Assembly (NCBI GenBank): GCA_023135215.1
Contig: JAGLTP010000456.1
Location: forward strand, 1 to 10,670
Length of the DNA: 10,670 nt
DNA from: Candidatus Heimdallarchaeota archaeon
GTDB taxonomy: Archaea; Asgardarchaeota; Heimdallarchaeia; Heimdallarchaeales; Heimdallarchaeaceae
Direction: 5' to 3'
The notes below the pieces were generated by a model that did no database searches, was not told where the DNA came from, and worked only from the letters and a program-made list of their open reading frames with translations. The position numbers and the translations under genes are program-made. This document shows, in pieces, positions 1-6,855 of the stretch (position 1 is its first letter; every line of letters starts with the position of its first letter).

Positions 1-2331
1 CATGAGAATAATCCTATTTCTAATGAAGAAGCTAAACAGGTTGAAGAGCAACTTAACTTACTCCTAGATTCTGAAAACACGGGTTTAATTATTGTAGCTT
101 TTAGAGCTCTAATTCTGGAGACAGCTGATGAGGTTCTTAAAGATGTTTTATTAGCTTTCAATTTATTTGGAGCGTTAATTATATTTTCTGGTGTTCTCCT
201 CTTAGTTAATATTCAATTGATTCAAGTAGAAGACAGAGTACAACAGCTAGGAATTCTAAGAGCAATTGGTTCAAGAAGAAGGGAAATTGTAAGATTGTTT
301 TTAGTTGAGTCTTTCATCTTAGGTTTCTTAGGATCTTTTATAGGAATAGGGGGAGGATATACAATGTCAATCTTTCTAGTTGACAGAATAGGAAAAACCT
401 TTTTCGATGGGGAAATCGCTCTCCAACCAAATGTTACAGCAGGGGCTGTTGGTTATTCCATTGCTCTAGGGTTGATATTAGCAATTGGAGCTGGTGTTTT
501 TCCAGCGATAAGAGCTGCTGGTGTAGATGTAATAGAAGTAATAAGAGGAATCAAGAAAACAAAAAGGAAGAAAACTGGGAATCTATCTTTAGCTATTGGT
601 CTAAGTCTAATACTAGCTGGAATTTCAATACTTGTAGCTCAAAGTTTTGTTTATGATTCTATACTTACAAGAGCAGGATGGAATACCGCTATAGAACAGT
701 GGGTGTTTATGGGTGGAGCAGGCGGGATTCTTTTGGGTATAAGTGTACTTTCTGGTTATCTATTCTCAAGAAAAATAATGGGGAACGGAATAGGATTAAC
801 ATTCATAATTCTTTCAGTATTAATGCTTCTTTTATCTCTTCCACAAACAAAGGGTTTAGAGGACAATAATAAGATATTAATCACACTAGTTGTAGTCTTA
901 GCGCTAGGGTCAATTATATGGGTGGGGGTGAATCTTAACACGGTCACCAATTTCTTCAGAGGTGTGCTTTACCGAACAAGAATCAAAAAAGGAGTTTCTC
1001 TAATGGCGAGTAAATATATGACTTCAAAAACAGTTAGAAGCACACTAACATTTGGAATTTTCACATTAGTGTTAACTATGAACATTTTTGCTAGCGTATA
1101 TCAAGCAACATTTGCTTATAACACCTTAGAATCTGTAGAATTCTTTAGTGGTGGTGCTCCAATTTATATTGAATTAGATTCACCGATCGCAAATGAAACT
1201 TTGGTTAATGTAGAAACGGAACTACTAGAGGTAGATGATTCGATAAACCATGTTAAAGGAATAAATTCGACCATAATCATCATTACAACGGATGAAGAAG
1301 TAGCAGAATTAGACATACCCACGAATTTCTTTCCAGGTTCTGTTGATCTAATATATAATGATACATTCAAAAATGGTAATGAATATGTCTTTGATTTCCT
1401 ATTTGAACAATCTTTGGCTCAGTTTAATGACAAATATAGACAAGCGGGTTCAGAGAAGTATCAGCTGGAATATAGTCACGAAATTTGGGATTTCTTCTAT
1501 AACAGAACAAAATTCAACAAAGAAGGTTATATAGATAATGAAAATGGAATGCCTACCGTTATTTCAACAACTAGAATTCTAAAACCAGGTGATGTATTCA
1601 ATGTGACAGGTATTGGTTTCACTACGTTTCCAGTTATCGTACTTGCCACTTTACAACAATATCCTTTTAGTTTATCGAGTATGTTTCCAACCTTATTGAT
1701 CACACCCACCATTGATTTCTTTCCAAGACTGAATCTTCACTTTGGGCTTTATCCATCTTATATGAAGTTCTTAGTAAAAACAAGTGAAGATTTCAAAGAA
1801 GGAAGAAACACCATAATAACAGAAAAAATTGAAACTTTCTTTAATGGCAATGAATCAAAACTAGTGCTTGCTGAGGATTTTGTAGCAGCTTCAGCAAACA
1901 ATGTTTGGGATGAAATGCTACAAGTAGTTGACTTTCAAGTTAGAACTTTTGACTTCCTCCAATACTTTGTAGGATTTGGTTTAATTGTTGGGGCAATGGG
2001 GATGGTAATTATAGCGATGAGAAATGTAGCTGAGAGAAGAAGAGAAATTGGAATGAAAAGAGCGATTGGTTACAAGAAGAGTCAAATTATAGGATCAATA
2101 ATGTTAGAACTCTTCATCCTAGCTGGATTAGGATTGATTATAGGTCTGATTAATAGCATAATATTAGGATGGGCGTTTGCGAGACTGTATGACTGGTTGT
2201 TACTAGTTCCTCCATTGAGGATTCTTCTATATACGGGAATAATGATAGGAATAGCACTTGTTGCTGCAATTTTACCAGGTATCAGAGCAAGTCAAGTTAC
2301 ACCAGCGGAAGCAATAAGGTATGTAGGGTGA
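1..2331 (+). CDS. Large FtsX/MacB-type ABC transporter permease, 5' end outside window
   Basis: Integral membrane subunit of a MacB/LolCDE/FtsX-class ABC system, which usually moves or extracts substrates at the outer membrane face by mechanotransmission. The frame is open from base 1, so 776 residues are visible and the true start lies upstream; a TTG at 217 is internal. The visible part starts at the end of an extracellular domain. A first FtsX domain follows (about residues 50-180) with three membrane helices and the cytoplasmic motif LGILRAIGSRRREI. Then come about four further hydrophobic segments (about 194-312), another helix (346-366), a large, probably extracellular domain (about 370-650), and a second FtsX domain (about 650-776) with the matching motif REIGMKRAIGYKKSQI. 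The two halves are evidently duplicated. The gene is followed at 4 nt by its ATPase, so the two were probably made together. The family is clear; the substrate cannot be read from the sequence. Confidence 0.9.
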   Translation, partial: HENNPISNEEAKQVEEQLNLLLDSENTGLIIVAFRALILETADEVLKDVLLAFNLFGALIIFSGVLLLVNIQLIQVEDRVQQLGILRAIGSRRREIVRLFLVESFILGFLGSFIGIGGGYTMSIFLVDRIGKTFFDGEIALQPNVTAGAVGYSIALGLILAIGAGVFPAIRAAGVDVIEVIRGIKKTKRKKTGNLSLAIGLSLILAGISILVAQSFVYDSILTRAGWNTAIEQWVFMGGAGGILLGISVLSGYLFSRKIMGNGIGLTFIILSVLMLLLSLPQTKGLEDNNKILITLVVVLALGSIIWVGVNLNTVTNFFRGVLYRTRIKKGVSLMASKYMTSKTVRSTLTFGIFTLVLTMNIFASVYQATFAYNTLESVEFFSGGAPIYIELDSPIANETLVNVETELLEVDDSINHVKGINSTIIIITTDEEVAELDIPTNFFPGSVDLIYNDTFKNGNEYVFDFLFEQSLAQFNDKYRQAGSEKYQLEYSHEIWDFFYNRTKFNKEGYIDNENGMPTVISTTRILKPGDVFNVTGIGFTTFPVIVLATLQQYPFSLSSMFPTLLITPTIDFFPRLNLHFGLYPSYMKFLVKTSEDFKEGRNTIITEKIETFFNGNESKLVLAEDFVAASANNVWDEMLQVVDFQVRTFDFLQYFVGFGLIVGAMGMVIIAMRNVAERRREIGMKRAIGYKKSQIIGSIMLELFILAGLGLIIGLINSIILGWAFARLYDWLLLVPPLRILLYTGIMIGIALVAAILPGIRASQVTPAEAIRYVG

Positions 2332-2332
2332 T
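2327..2332 (+). promoter_or_regulatory. Shine-Dalgarno GGTGAT overlapping the permease stop
   Basis: GGTGAT is complementary to the conserved AUCACC near the 3' end of archaeal 16S rRNA. It contains the permease stop codon TGA and sits 3 nt before the ATG of the first ATPase gene, which suggests translational coupling. It supports the start at 2336. Confidence 0.65.
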
Positions 2333-2335
2333 AAA

Positions 2336-3037
2336 ATGAGCAAAGAAATAATACTGAAAACTGAAAAATTACACAAAATCTATGCTCAAGACTCACCCAT
2401 GGAAGTTCATGCACTAAAAGGAGTAGATTTAGAGATTAAAAAAGGAGAAATGGTTGCGATTATGGGACCAAGTGGGTGCGGAAAAACAACTCTACTTAAT
2501 CTTCTTGGAGGAATTGATCAACCAACAGAAGGGAATATTTACATTAGTAGTCAAGATATAAATGAATTAACTGACGTTGAGGTAACTCAATTTCGGTTAA
2601 AAAATATCGGATATATATTTCAATTGTTTAATCTCTTCGAATTTTTAACAGCTCTAGAGAATACTGTTCTGCCTTTATTTCTTACTGATGTTTCTAGACT
2701 TGAAGCTGAAGAAGAAGCAAAAATGATGTTAAGACAGATGGGCTTAGGAGATAAAATCTATCACCTACCCAATGAGTTAAGTGGAGGAGAACAGCAAAGA
2801 GTTGCAGTTTCAAGAGCATTATTGATGAATCCTGCAATTATCCTTGGTGATGAACCAACAGGTGATTTAGATCGAGATACTTCGACTGAAATTATGAACT
2901 TGTTTGTATCAATAAATGAAAACTATAATCAAACATTCTTAGTTGTAACTCACTCTGAATATATTGCTAGTTTCTGTCACAGGATTATCAGAATAGTGGA
3001 TGGAGAAATAATTGACTCTGGAGGAAAAGGTGATTAG
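2336..3037 (+). CDS. LolD/MacB-type ABC transporter ATP-binding protein
   Basis: Cytoplasmic nucleotide-binding subunit, 233 aa, a normal length for the LolD/MacB family. It should bind and hydrolyse ATP to power the upstream FtsX-type permease. All functional motifs are visible: Walker A GPSGCGKT (44-51), Q-loop Gln96, signature LSGGEQQR (148-155), Walker B and catalytic Glu in ILGDEP (D172, E173), D-loop (177-179) and switch His206. The small residue usually seen before the Walker B Asp is Gly here (LGDEP rather than LADEP), which should be harmless. The ATG follows GGTGAT by 3 nt. The gene abuts the second, fused ATPase with no spacer, so the operon encodes two complete nucleotide-binding domains for one visible permease. 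The family call is secure; whether it works as a homodimer or pairs with the second ATPase is unknown. Confidence 0.95.
   Translation: MSKEIILKTEKLHKIYAQDSPMEVHALKGVDLEIKKGEMVAIMGPSGCGKTTLLNLLGGIDQPTEGNIYISSQDINELTDVEVTQFRLKNIGYIFQLFNLFEFLTALENTVLPLFLTDVSRLEAEEEAKMMLRQMGLGDKIYHLPNELSGGEQQRVAVSRALLMNPAIILGDEPTGDLDRDTSTEIMNLFVSINENYNQTFLVVTHSEYIASFCHRIIRIVDGEIIDSGGKGD
3029..3034 (+). promoter_or_regulatory. Shine-Dalgarno GGTGAT just before the ATPase stop
   Basis: GGTGAT lies inside the last codons of the first ATPase gene. It is followed by the TAG stop (3035-3037) and directly by the ATG at 3038. The geometry (motif, 3 nt, ATG) is identical to that of the preceding junction. A further GGAGG lies at 3020-3024. 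Confidence 0.6.
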
Positions 3038-4918
3038 ATGTCAAAAATATCATATACAATCCGAAAATTTCTCAAATCAGACAAAACTGAAGAAAAATCT
3101 GCTGTAGATTTAACTATTGGTATTTTAATCAATAAACTCAATAGAGATTCTCTAAACTCTCTTATCAATAAACTTCGAAATTATCTATACAAACTGGATG
3201 CATTATACTTTGATATATCAGAGGTAAACACCTTTCTTTTCATTCACTGTGGATTTCCTCTTGAATTTGCAGAATTAACTGAACAGAGAGCTGAAGTTGT
3301 GAAAAGAATTGAACAAATTATGCATGATTATTGTTCAAAAGAATGCTCTCTTTATGCAAAGAAAATTAGACAGAATATAGAAATCAAAGATATTACAAAA
3401 ATGTTAGTTGAACTTGTGAAAAACTCAAAGACTGAAAATTCAAAAGAAATAATTCAAGAGATTGAGAATCAAGCAAATGATATTGATGATCGAGTAGTAA
3501 ACCATGTAAGTGACGTGCTTTTGAACAGTTTTATTGCAGTTTGGGATTTTCCTGAAAATATTCCTGATATAATAATGTTTCCCGATATATTTCTTAAAAG
3601 AGATGTTTCAGATAAACAAAGTAATATCTCATTAAGAACTATAGCTGAAAATCTCCTCATCATTCAATTTGGGAAAGCATGTGTTAATAACCTTTCACCA
3701 ATACTTCTATCATTGGAAAAAGCTGTAGAATCTCTTGAAAATCTTTTTTCCGATAAGAAAAGAATGGATAAATTAATCACTGCAATGAGTAAAAGACTCT
3801 GGAGAACATTAAGGGTAGTTTTTGGTTTACTCTCTTCAACTCAACAAGCTATAATTATTCTAGAAAAGCAAATTAGAAGGATTTCAGAAGTTAGGGGAGA
3901 TTTAGTTGAACAAGTTCAAGAGCTGGATTACAATCCATTAATGGACTACCTCATGTTAATGGATACTACCTTGGCATGTGATGATTATACCGCTAGATTG
4001 GACAAACTTCATACAAGAGTAAAAGTAACTTATCAATCATTACTCGAGATAATTAACAAATTCCAAGATGTTCCTGATACAATGTCAGAAGATGTTAGCG
4101 ATATAATTGATGTATTTACAAAAACTTTAACAGAAATTCAATTGATGAAATTTTATTCAGATAAATTCAGAGATTTGGCTTATTTTCAGACAATTCCTAC
4201 AGAAATTTTAATGGAAAAACAAGAGGAAATAGATGTTCCCTCTGAAATTATCTTAAAAGGGGTATCTCTCTTCAAAACTTATAGATTACTAGGTTCTACT
4301 GTTTATGCCCTTCGAGGAATAGATATTGAAATTAAAAGAGGAGAAATAGTAGCAATTATGGGACCAAGTGGAAGTGGTAAAACCACACTACTTAATCTAC
4401 TCTCTGGATTAGATACACCAACAAGAGGAGCAGTCTTCCTTTCAGGTAAAAACATAGATGTTCTCTCTGATGCGGAATTGTCTATGTTCCGTCGTAAGAA
4501 TATAGGTTTCATCTTCCAATATTACAATCTTATACCCCAACTAACAGTTTTGGAAAATGTTATGTTACCAGGATTAATGGTTGGGAAACAAAGAAGAGAA
4601 GTAAGAAGAGAAGCTCTTGAGTTAATAGAAGAAGTAGGTTTAACTAGATTTCAGAATCAGTTTCCAATTAAGCTTTCTGGTGGTCAACTGCAGAGAGTTA
4701 CAATTGCCAGAGCAATGATTAACGATCCTTCTGTGCTTTTTGCTGATGAACCCACAGGAGATCTTGATACTCAAACAGGGCAAACAGTTATAGACCTTAT
4801 TCGCAGATTTGCAAAGGAAAAACAAACAGCTGTTATACTTGTAACTCATGATAGATCAATCACAAAAATCTGCGACAGGACCATCGAAATAGGTGATGGA
4901 AGAATAGTTGAAAGTTAA
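3038..4918 (+). CDS. ABC ATPase fused to a ~400-residue N-terminal helical domain of unknown function
   Basis: This 626-aa protein has two parts. Residues about 403-626 are a complete LolD/MacB-type nucleotide-binding domain: Walker A GPSGSGKT (442-449), Q-loop Gln494, signature LSGGQLQR (546-553), Walker B LFADEP (D570, E571), D-loop 575-577 and switch His604. It is a clear paralogue of the ATPase next door; both share MGPSG-x-GKTTLLNLL. Residues 1 to about 400 are soluble, charged and predicted helical, with no convincing membrane segment or signal peptide. The stretch 138-180 and the ExxxD at 284-288 recall the helical bundles of PhoU/DUF47 proteins, but only by eye. Standard LolD/MacB ATPases have no such extension. 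The start is supported by GGTGAT 3 nt upstream and by the zero gap to the preceding gene. A role in regulating or scaffolding the transporter is inference. Confidence 0.88.
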   Translation: MSKISYTIRKFLKSDKTEEKSAVDLTIGILINKLNRDSLNSLINKLRNYLYKLDALYFDISEVNTFLFIHCGFPLEFAELTEQRAEVVKRIEQIMHDYCSKECSLYAKKIRQNIEIKDITKMLVELVKNSKTENSKEIIQEIENQANDIDDRVVNHVSDVLLNSFIAVWDFPENIPDIIMFPDIFLKRDVSDKQSNISLRTIAENLLIIQFGKACVNNLSPILLSLEKAVESLENLFSDKKRMDKLITAMSKRLWRTLRVVFGLLSSTQQAIIILEKQIRRISEVRGDLVEQVQELDYNPLMDYLMLMDTTLACDDYTARLDKLHTRVKVTYQSLLEIINKFQDVPDTMSEDVSDIIDVFTKTLTEIQLMKFYSDKFRDLAYFQTIPTEILMEKQEEIDVPSEIILKGVSLFKTYRLLGSTVYALRGIDIEIKRGEIVAIMGPSGSGKTTLLNLLSGLDTPTRGAVFLSGKNIDVLSDAELSMFRRKNIGFIFQYYNLIPQLTVLENVMLPGLMVGKQRREVRREALELIEEVGLTRFQNQFPIKLSGGQLQRVTIARAMINDPSVLFADEPTGDLDTQTGQTVIDLIRRFAKEKQTAVILVTHDRSITKICDRTIEIGDGRIVES

Positions 4919-4951
4919 AGTTTTTTCTTTTCAACTCTTTTTGTTTTCTTT
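4906..4951 (+). terminator. Stem-loop plus U-rich tract ending the ABC operon
   Basis: AGTTGAAA (4906-4913) pairs perfectly with TTTCAACT (4929-4936) around a 15-nt loop holding both convergent stop codons and a T6 run. CTTTTTGTTTTCTT follows (4937-4950). This looks like an intrinsic terminator for the + strand operon. It lies within the 3' coding end of the opposing reductase gene. Confidence 0.55.
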
Positions 4952-6270
4952 ACCCATTTATCAAAACCATCTGGATTTGATGGATAGTTATTCGATATCT
5001 TCTTTATTTTCTCAGCTAATAAAATTCCTTTAGCAACTTTTAGTAATAAGCCTGGTTTTCTTATTCCTTGGTAAATTTTCTTTGCTATTGGTAACTTTAC
5101 AGCAGTTGATATCATTATAGCATCAACATCCTCTTGGGAAATTATTCCTCTCTCAAATAAATATGAGAAATCGCTGAAAGGTACAGCATTTAGTAATTTA
5201 TGAACAGCAATCCCCAAACCAGCGTCATATCCATAAAGATTCCAGATTTTCTTATTATATTCCCAAAGAGTTTCTTCATCACATTTCTGATTTCTAATAG
5301 CTTTTTCAATAATCTCTGATGCATAGAATCCGCTCAATAGTGCTGGTCCATGTCCTTCACCACTTATTGGATTAACTAAGGCACCAGCATCACCACAAGC
5401 TATAAATCCATCTGCAACTAGCGAATACAATGGTAATCTACCAGTTAATAGATCACCTGCTCCATCAACAACTTTTGCGTCAGGAAAGAATTTGTTTCTT
5501 AATTGTTGAAGAATTTTTTTAGCGTTATACTGTTTGTTTCTCTCATTGATTAACCACCCTACCCCAATATTAAGAGTAGTTTTACCTTTAGAGAAAATCC
5601 AAAAATATCCAGGAGGAGGAAGTTCTTCATGATACTCGATTCTCATTTGATATTGGTAATCATGAAGCTTAGGGGTTTCAATAATTTCTCTGTATGAAAT
5701 AATGATTTCAGTATTGGGAAGTTTCTTGGGAAACTTAGAAGACACAGTTTCAGGTATGTTTCTTCTAACAATTCCTGGAACCCCAGAACAATCAGCAACA
5801 ATCTTAGCATAGATGTTTATCTTCTTACCATTTTCTAAGCGAATCTTACATCCTACTACTTTATTTTTCTTAATAATTGTATCAACTACTTTATGACTGT
5901 GTTTAATCTCAATCCAAGGAAAATCGACTAATGAATCAAGCAATCGTTGTCCATATTTCAGTCTGTCAATTGTTTGCGAAACAAAAGGTATTTCGAGTTC
6001 AAATCCTAAGACTGGTCGAAAATGTGCACTTGCTAAATCCTCCCCTATTTCTTCTCCTTTGGGTTGTAGAATCCCACAGAGCTCAAACAAACGTCGAGTT
6101 GAATTTGGTGAAAGAGCGTCTCCACATGGCTTGTAACCAATTTTGGAACGAGGTCTCTGATCAACTAATATGCAAGGAATATGCTTCTTCCCTAAATTTA
6201 TAGCTAAGCTTAGACCTGCAGGTCCGGCTCCAACAATTAAAACATCAGTTTTTATGTCCAAATCCAGCAT
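4915..6270 (-). CDS. Geranylgeranyl reductase family FAD-dependent oxidoreductase
   Basis: Flavoprotein of the archaeal GGR family (451 aa). Members reduce the isoprenoid double bonds of geranylgeranyl chains, typically in digeranylgeranylglycerophospholipids, to make saturated archaeal membrane lipids. Visible features are the FAD dinucleotide-binding GAGPAG (14-19) with Asp37 ending the second strand, the family motif KPCGDALSP (47-55), the substrate-region motif GYFWIFSKG with downstream GVG (221-238), and the second FAD motif GDAG...NP...GEGHG (293-308). The family's YxWxFP consensus reads YFWIFS here, so Pro is Ser at 227. The tail from about 392 is basic and ends in a Lys-rich stretch, perhaps aiding membrane contact. 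The ATG at 6270 lies 27-28 nt from a TATA-like box and has no Shine-Dalgarno, suggesting a leaderless mRNA. The stop codon overlaps that of the ABC operon. Another isoprenoid substrate, such as quinone side chains, is possible. Confidence 0.9.
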   Translation of the reverse strand: MLDLDIKTDVLIVGAGPAGLSLAINLGKKHIPCILVDQRPRSKIGYKPCGDALSPNSTRRLFELCGILQPKGEEIGEDLASAHFRPVLGFELEIPFVSQTIDRLKYGQRLLDSLVDFPWIEIKHSHKVVDTIIKKNKVVGCKIRLENGKKINIYAKIVADCSGVPGIVRRNIPETVSSKFPKKLPNTEIIISYREIIETPKLHDYQYQMRIEYHEELPPPGYFWIFSKGKTTLNIGVGWLINERNKQYNAKKILQQLRNKFFPDAKVVDGAGDLLTGRLPLYSLVADGFIACGDAGALVNPISGEGHGPALLSGFYASEIIEKAIRNQKCDEETLWEYNKKIWNLYGYDAGLGIAVHKLLNAVPFSDFSYLFERGIISQEDVDAIMISTAVKLPIAKKIYQGIRKPGLLLKVAKGILLAEKIKKISNNYPSNPDGFDKWVKKTKRVEKKKL

Positions 6271-6293
6271 TCAACTTTTCAAAGAAGATGTAC

Positions 6294-6301
6294 AATAAAA
6301 A
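6294..6301 (-). promoter_or_regulatory. TATA-like box for the reductase gene
   Basis: On the minus strand this reads TTTTTATT, centred about 27.5 nt before the ATG at 6270. The spacing matches a TBP site with transcription starting at or next to the start codon. No Shine-Dalgarno is seen upstream of the ATG. Confidence 0.45.
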
Positions 6302-6336
6302 TCTTTCAGTTGACAATTATCTCCAAAACTGAGAGC

Positions 6337-6344
6337 TTAAATAT
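6337..6344 (+). promoter_or_regulatory. TATA-like box for the DinB-family gene
   Basis: TTAAATAT is centred about 28.5 nt before the ATG at 6369, a spacing typical of leaderless archaeal transcripts. It argues against the upstream TTG at 6348, which would lie before the predicted transcription start. Confidence 0.55.
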
Positions 6345-6368
6345 TTATTGACATCTTTTCTCTTGCCC

Positions 6369-6830
6369 ATGAGTCAAACAAAAATTAATTTTTACTTAGA
6401 AATAATCAAGAAATCTCATGATACTTTTAGAGAATTCCTTGTTCATTTGCCTGAGAACATTCTTAACTGGAAACTGCATAACTTTGCAAACACGGTTAAT
6501 TGGATTATTCAACACATAATCCATGATCAGATGTGGATAGCAAATGTAATAATGAAAAATAATGAAGAAGGAATGCATTTCGAAAAAGAATCTGAAGAGT
6601 TAACTTTAGATGACATGCTTGGAGCTTATGATGAACTTACATCCAAAACTGAATCATTATTTCAAGGTTTAAAAGATGAGATTTTAACTGAAATTAGAAG
6701 TTATAAGGATTATAAAATGTTAGTTGAAGAATGGTTCTTTGAATATATCCACCACTTAAACCAACATGCTGGGGAATTGGCTCTTTATCTTACTATTTGG
6801 AAGAGAGAGCAAAGAGCTCCAAAAGATTAG
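6369..6830 (+). CDS. DinB-superfamily (YfiT/DUF664-like) putative metalloenzyme
   Basis: Small soluble protein of 153 aa with the layout of the DinB four-helix bundle. That superfamily includes thiol-dependent S-transferases and mycothiol-dependent maleylpyruvate isomerase, and usually binds a divalent metal through three His. Candidate ligands are His49 in NWIIQH (or the nearby His52) and the spaced pair His129/His133 in the HHLNQHAGE segment near the C-terminus, where the family's HxxxH-x-G signature is expected. The ATG at 6369 is preferred over a TTG 21 nt upstream because a TATA-like box lies about 28 nt before the ATG, fitting a leaderless mRNA. The gene is divergent from the reductase and converges on the cation transporter with a 5-nt gap. 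The fold is likely; substrate and thiol cofactor are unknown, and no neighbour identifies them. Confidence 0.8.
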   Translation: MSQTKINFYLEIIKKSHDTFREFLVHLPENILNWKLHNFANTVNWIIQHIIHDQMWIANVIMKNNEEGMHFEKESEELTLDDMLGAYDELTSKTESLFQGLKDEILTEIRSYKDYKMLVEEWFFEYIHHLNQHAGELALYLTIWKREQRAPKD

Positions 6831-6855
6831 AAACCTCACTCTCCTTCTAATCTTT
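6822..6855. terminator. Perfect 11-bp inverted repeat across convergent stops
   Basis: AAAGATTAGAA (6822-6832) and TTCTAATCTTT (6845-6855) are exact reverse complements with a 12-nt loop. The DinB stop lies in the left arm and the cation transporter stop in the loop. The repeat could act as a bidirectional terminator or mRNA 3'-end structure. Neither side has a long U tract, so termination is not certain. Confidence 0.45.

Noticed and set aside
217..219. TTG at 217 as the start of the permease gene
   Set aside because: The frame is open to base 1, and the upstream residues form a membrane helix needed by the FtsX domain, so the gene begins before the window.
3770..4110. CorA-like coiled-coil similarity in the ATPase extension
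   Set aside because: The rhythm of long helices resembles CorA stalks, but there are no membrane helices and no GxN motif, so the likeness is generic coiled coil.
5931..6203. 90-residue plus-strand reading frame inside the reductase gene
   Set aside because: It is antisense to conserved reductase coding sequence, has no TATA box or Shine-Dalgarno, and its composition is not protein-like.
6348..6350. TTG start for the DinB-family gene
   Set aside because: It lies immediately after the TATA-like box and upstream of the predicted transcription start; the ATG at 6369 fits better.
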